Assembly: GCA_964428975.1 (NCBI GenBank)
Contig: CAYSAI010000001.1
Location: forward strand, 186,001 to 250,000
Direction of reading: 5' to 3'
From: JAGOUA01 sp964428975
Lineage (GTDB): Bacteria; Patescibacteriota; Patescibacteriia; 2-12-FULL-60-25
DNA length: 64,000 bases
Shown: one piece after another, positions 62,801-64,000 of the stretch
How positions within the stretch are numbered: the stretch's first letter is position 1
Layout: the number at the start of each line of letters is the position of its first letter
The notes under the pieces: model-generated
The model's database searches: none
What the model was told of the DNA's origin: nothing
Seen by the model: only the letters and a program-made list of their open reading frames with translations
Program-made: the position numbers and the translations under genes

Positions 62801-64000
62801 ATGGTACGCATGCTGACGCAAATGTGGATGGGGTTCCTGTTCGTGTGGTTCTGGGCGGTAACGCTCTGCGCTATTGGTCTCATGGGGTGTGCCGCCGGCA
62901 CGTTCGATGGGGCTACACATGAGAAGGATGCACCTAATCAGGTGGCGCCCAGCTGTACGCTCGAACAGGTGCAGGATCCGCTCCGTGGACGAGGGGCGCT
63001 CACGACGTACAATGGACGAGAATTTCTCTCGGACGGCGTGCATCTCGGATGGGATATCGATCTCGCCGAAGGGACGGGGATTTATCCCGTTGGATGCGGA
63101 GTTGTGCGCGTGGCGCGTGCGGCTCGCGGATATGGAACGCTCGTGGTGGTGATCGAGCACCAGCTCGCGAAGCCGCTTGTTCTGCAGAATGGCGCAGGAA
63201 CGATGGTGTCCGTGGAGCGTTTTCTGACGATCTACGGGCATCTGCGTCCAACGCGCGTTCGTGGTGGACGAGGAACGACGGCGCTTCAGGTAGGGCAGCT
63301 CGTATCTTCAGATACGGTGCTCGGGTATGTGGAACACACTTCGCTCAATGGTGATGGGGCGGAGCATCTCCATCTTGGAGTGCGATTGCAATCGGCTGTG
63401 GCCGCGCAGCAGTCTGATCCGTCCGCGTGGTTTCGTGGGTATGATGGTTCGCCCTCGCAAAAGCGATGGTTCGCCAATGCGCGTACACTCCTTCTTGGCT
63501 TACAAGAGCCTACGGAACAACCTACTACGTCGACGCGAGACAGTGGGGTGATGCAACCGCCTGCACCCATGTTGATGGCGCGGGATGCAGGGATGCCGCT
63601 TCCTCCGCCTCCGCCTGTGGTGGAACGCTATCGCTATGCATTCCGCATTCGATCTTCGTTACGCATTACACCGCCTTACGCTCTTCGCGATCAATGGTGG
63701 ACGGTCGTTCGATGTGAAAACACGGGGCGAGAAGAACCGTTCGTATCGCCTGAAGGGTTCGCGGAGTGCGATGCACCCTTGCTACCCCTGTTCGATGGAT
63801 CGTCCTTCGTACCAGACCATCCAGAGTGGGGGGATCGTGGGCAAATCGCGACGGTGGGGAACTCTCCGCGTAGATGCACGTACACGGAGGGCGCAGAATG
63901 GCGGATCACCCGTCTTCGTGATGGACATCTTCTCTATGCGGGGCCGGTATCGGGGCTTCGATGTGTAGCCGTCGGATCGCAAGACCGTCTCGTGTTTCCG
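62801..64000 (+). CDS. M23-family lipoprotein, cut by the window end
   Basis: Open from ATG 62801 to the edge (400 codons, no stop). Signal peptide with lipobox LMGC (Cys 30), then an M23/LytM domain whose zinc and catalytic residues are visible: VHLGWDID, IYGHLRP and HLHLG. A Pro/Thr linker (about 240-285) and a second, unidentified beta-rich region with several Cys follow. It should act on peptidoglycan from the outer face of the membrane and would be an LspA substrate. The C-terminus is missing. Confidence 0.8.
   Translation, partial: MVRMLTQMWMGFLFVWFWAVTLCAIGLMGCAAGTFDGATHEKDAPNQVAPSCTLEQVQDPLRGRGALTTYNGREFLSDGVHLGWDIDLAEGTGIYPVGCGVVRVARAARGYGTLVVVIEHQLAKPLVLQNGAGTMVSVERFLTIYGHLRPTRVRGGRGTTALQVGQLVSSDTVLGYVEHTSLNGDGAEHLHLGVRLQSAVAAQQSDPSAWFRGYDGSPSQKRWFANARTLLLGLQEPTEQPTTSTRDSGVMQPPAPMLMARDAGMPLPPPPPVVERYRYAFRIRSSLRITPPYALRDQWWTVVRCENTGREEPFVSPEGFAECDAPLLPLFDGSSFVPDHPEWGDRGQIATVGNSPRRCTYTEGAEWRITRLRDGHLLYAGPVSGLRCVAVGSQDRLVFP

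Overview
This window looks like a piece of a chromosome from a Candidate Phyla Radiation (Patescibacteria, probably Parcubacteria-like) bacterium. The evidence is a CxxC-x17-CxxC zinc-ribbon protein, a run of VirB2/TrbC-like pilins with Cys-rich paralogues, a ComEC that stops after the membrane competence core, very large secreted surface proteins, ribonuclease J, tRNAs with encoded CCA, and very short 5' leaders. The exact lineage cannot be fixed from the sequence alone.

Layout. 1-9 kb: small hypotheticals, ribonuclease J, a LemA plus TPM-domain pair, a spermidine-synthase-like/GNAT-like fusion, a HepT/MntA toxin-antitoxin pair and an O-antigen-ligase-like membrane protein. 9.2-14.5 kb: a GC-richer block of four unrecognised envelope genes (a polytopic protein, a Gly/Arg-rich protein and two lipoproteins). 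14.6-19.4 kb: six minus-strand pilin-like genes, three with Cys-rich ectodomains. 19.5-29 kb: NYN-domain protein and PNPase, two hypotheticals, a ~650-nt gene-free stretch that looks like a structured RNA, then a DksA-like protein, LspA, ComM and a LysM/M23 hydrolase. 29-42.4 kb: a GH16-like secreted protein, a GNAT, a GIY-YIG protein, tRNA-Ala with two tandem degenerate copies, a ligase/TPR protein and four large exported surface genes. 42.4-43.5 kb: five perfect parS sites, DnaA boxes and two tRNAs. 43.5-54.6 kb: replication core (rpsT, holA, polA, tRNA-Cys, a 3D-domain protein, a class A PBP, dnaN, dnaA, rpmH, rnpA, yidD). 54.6-64 kb: nfo, two small envelope proteins, trigger factor, a second HEPN/MNT pair, ychF, a large unknown protein, comEC and a truncated M23 lipoprotein.

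How it fits together. The dnaA/dnaN/rpmH/rnpA block and the parS cluster place the window beside the replication origin. Envelope building and remodelling genes (PBP, M23, 3D, GH16, O-antigen ligases, LspA) accompany surface display genes and a pilus/DNA-uptake set (pilins, ComEC, ComM), as expected for an episymbiont that handles host-surface contact and DNA import. Many start codons lie only 6-9 nt behind a -10-like hexamer, so leaderless mRNAs appear common, while a minority of genes (pilin at 16016, GNAT at 30024, comEC) carry clear Shine-Dalgarno sequences. Small palindromic elements of at least two families are scattered between genes.
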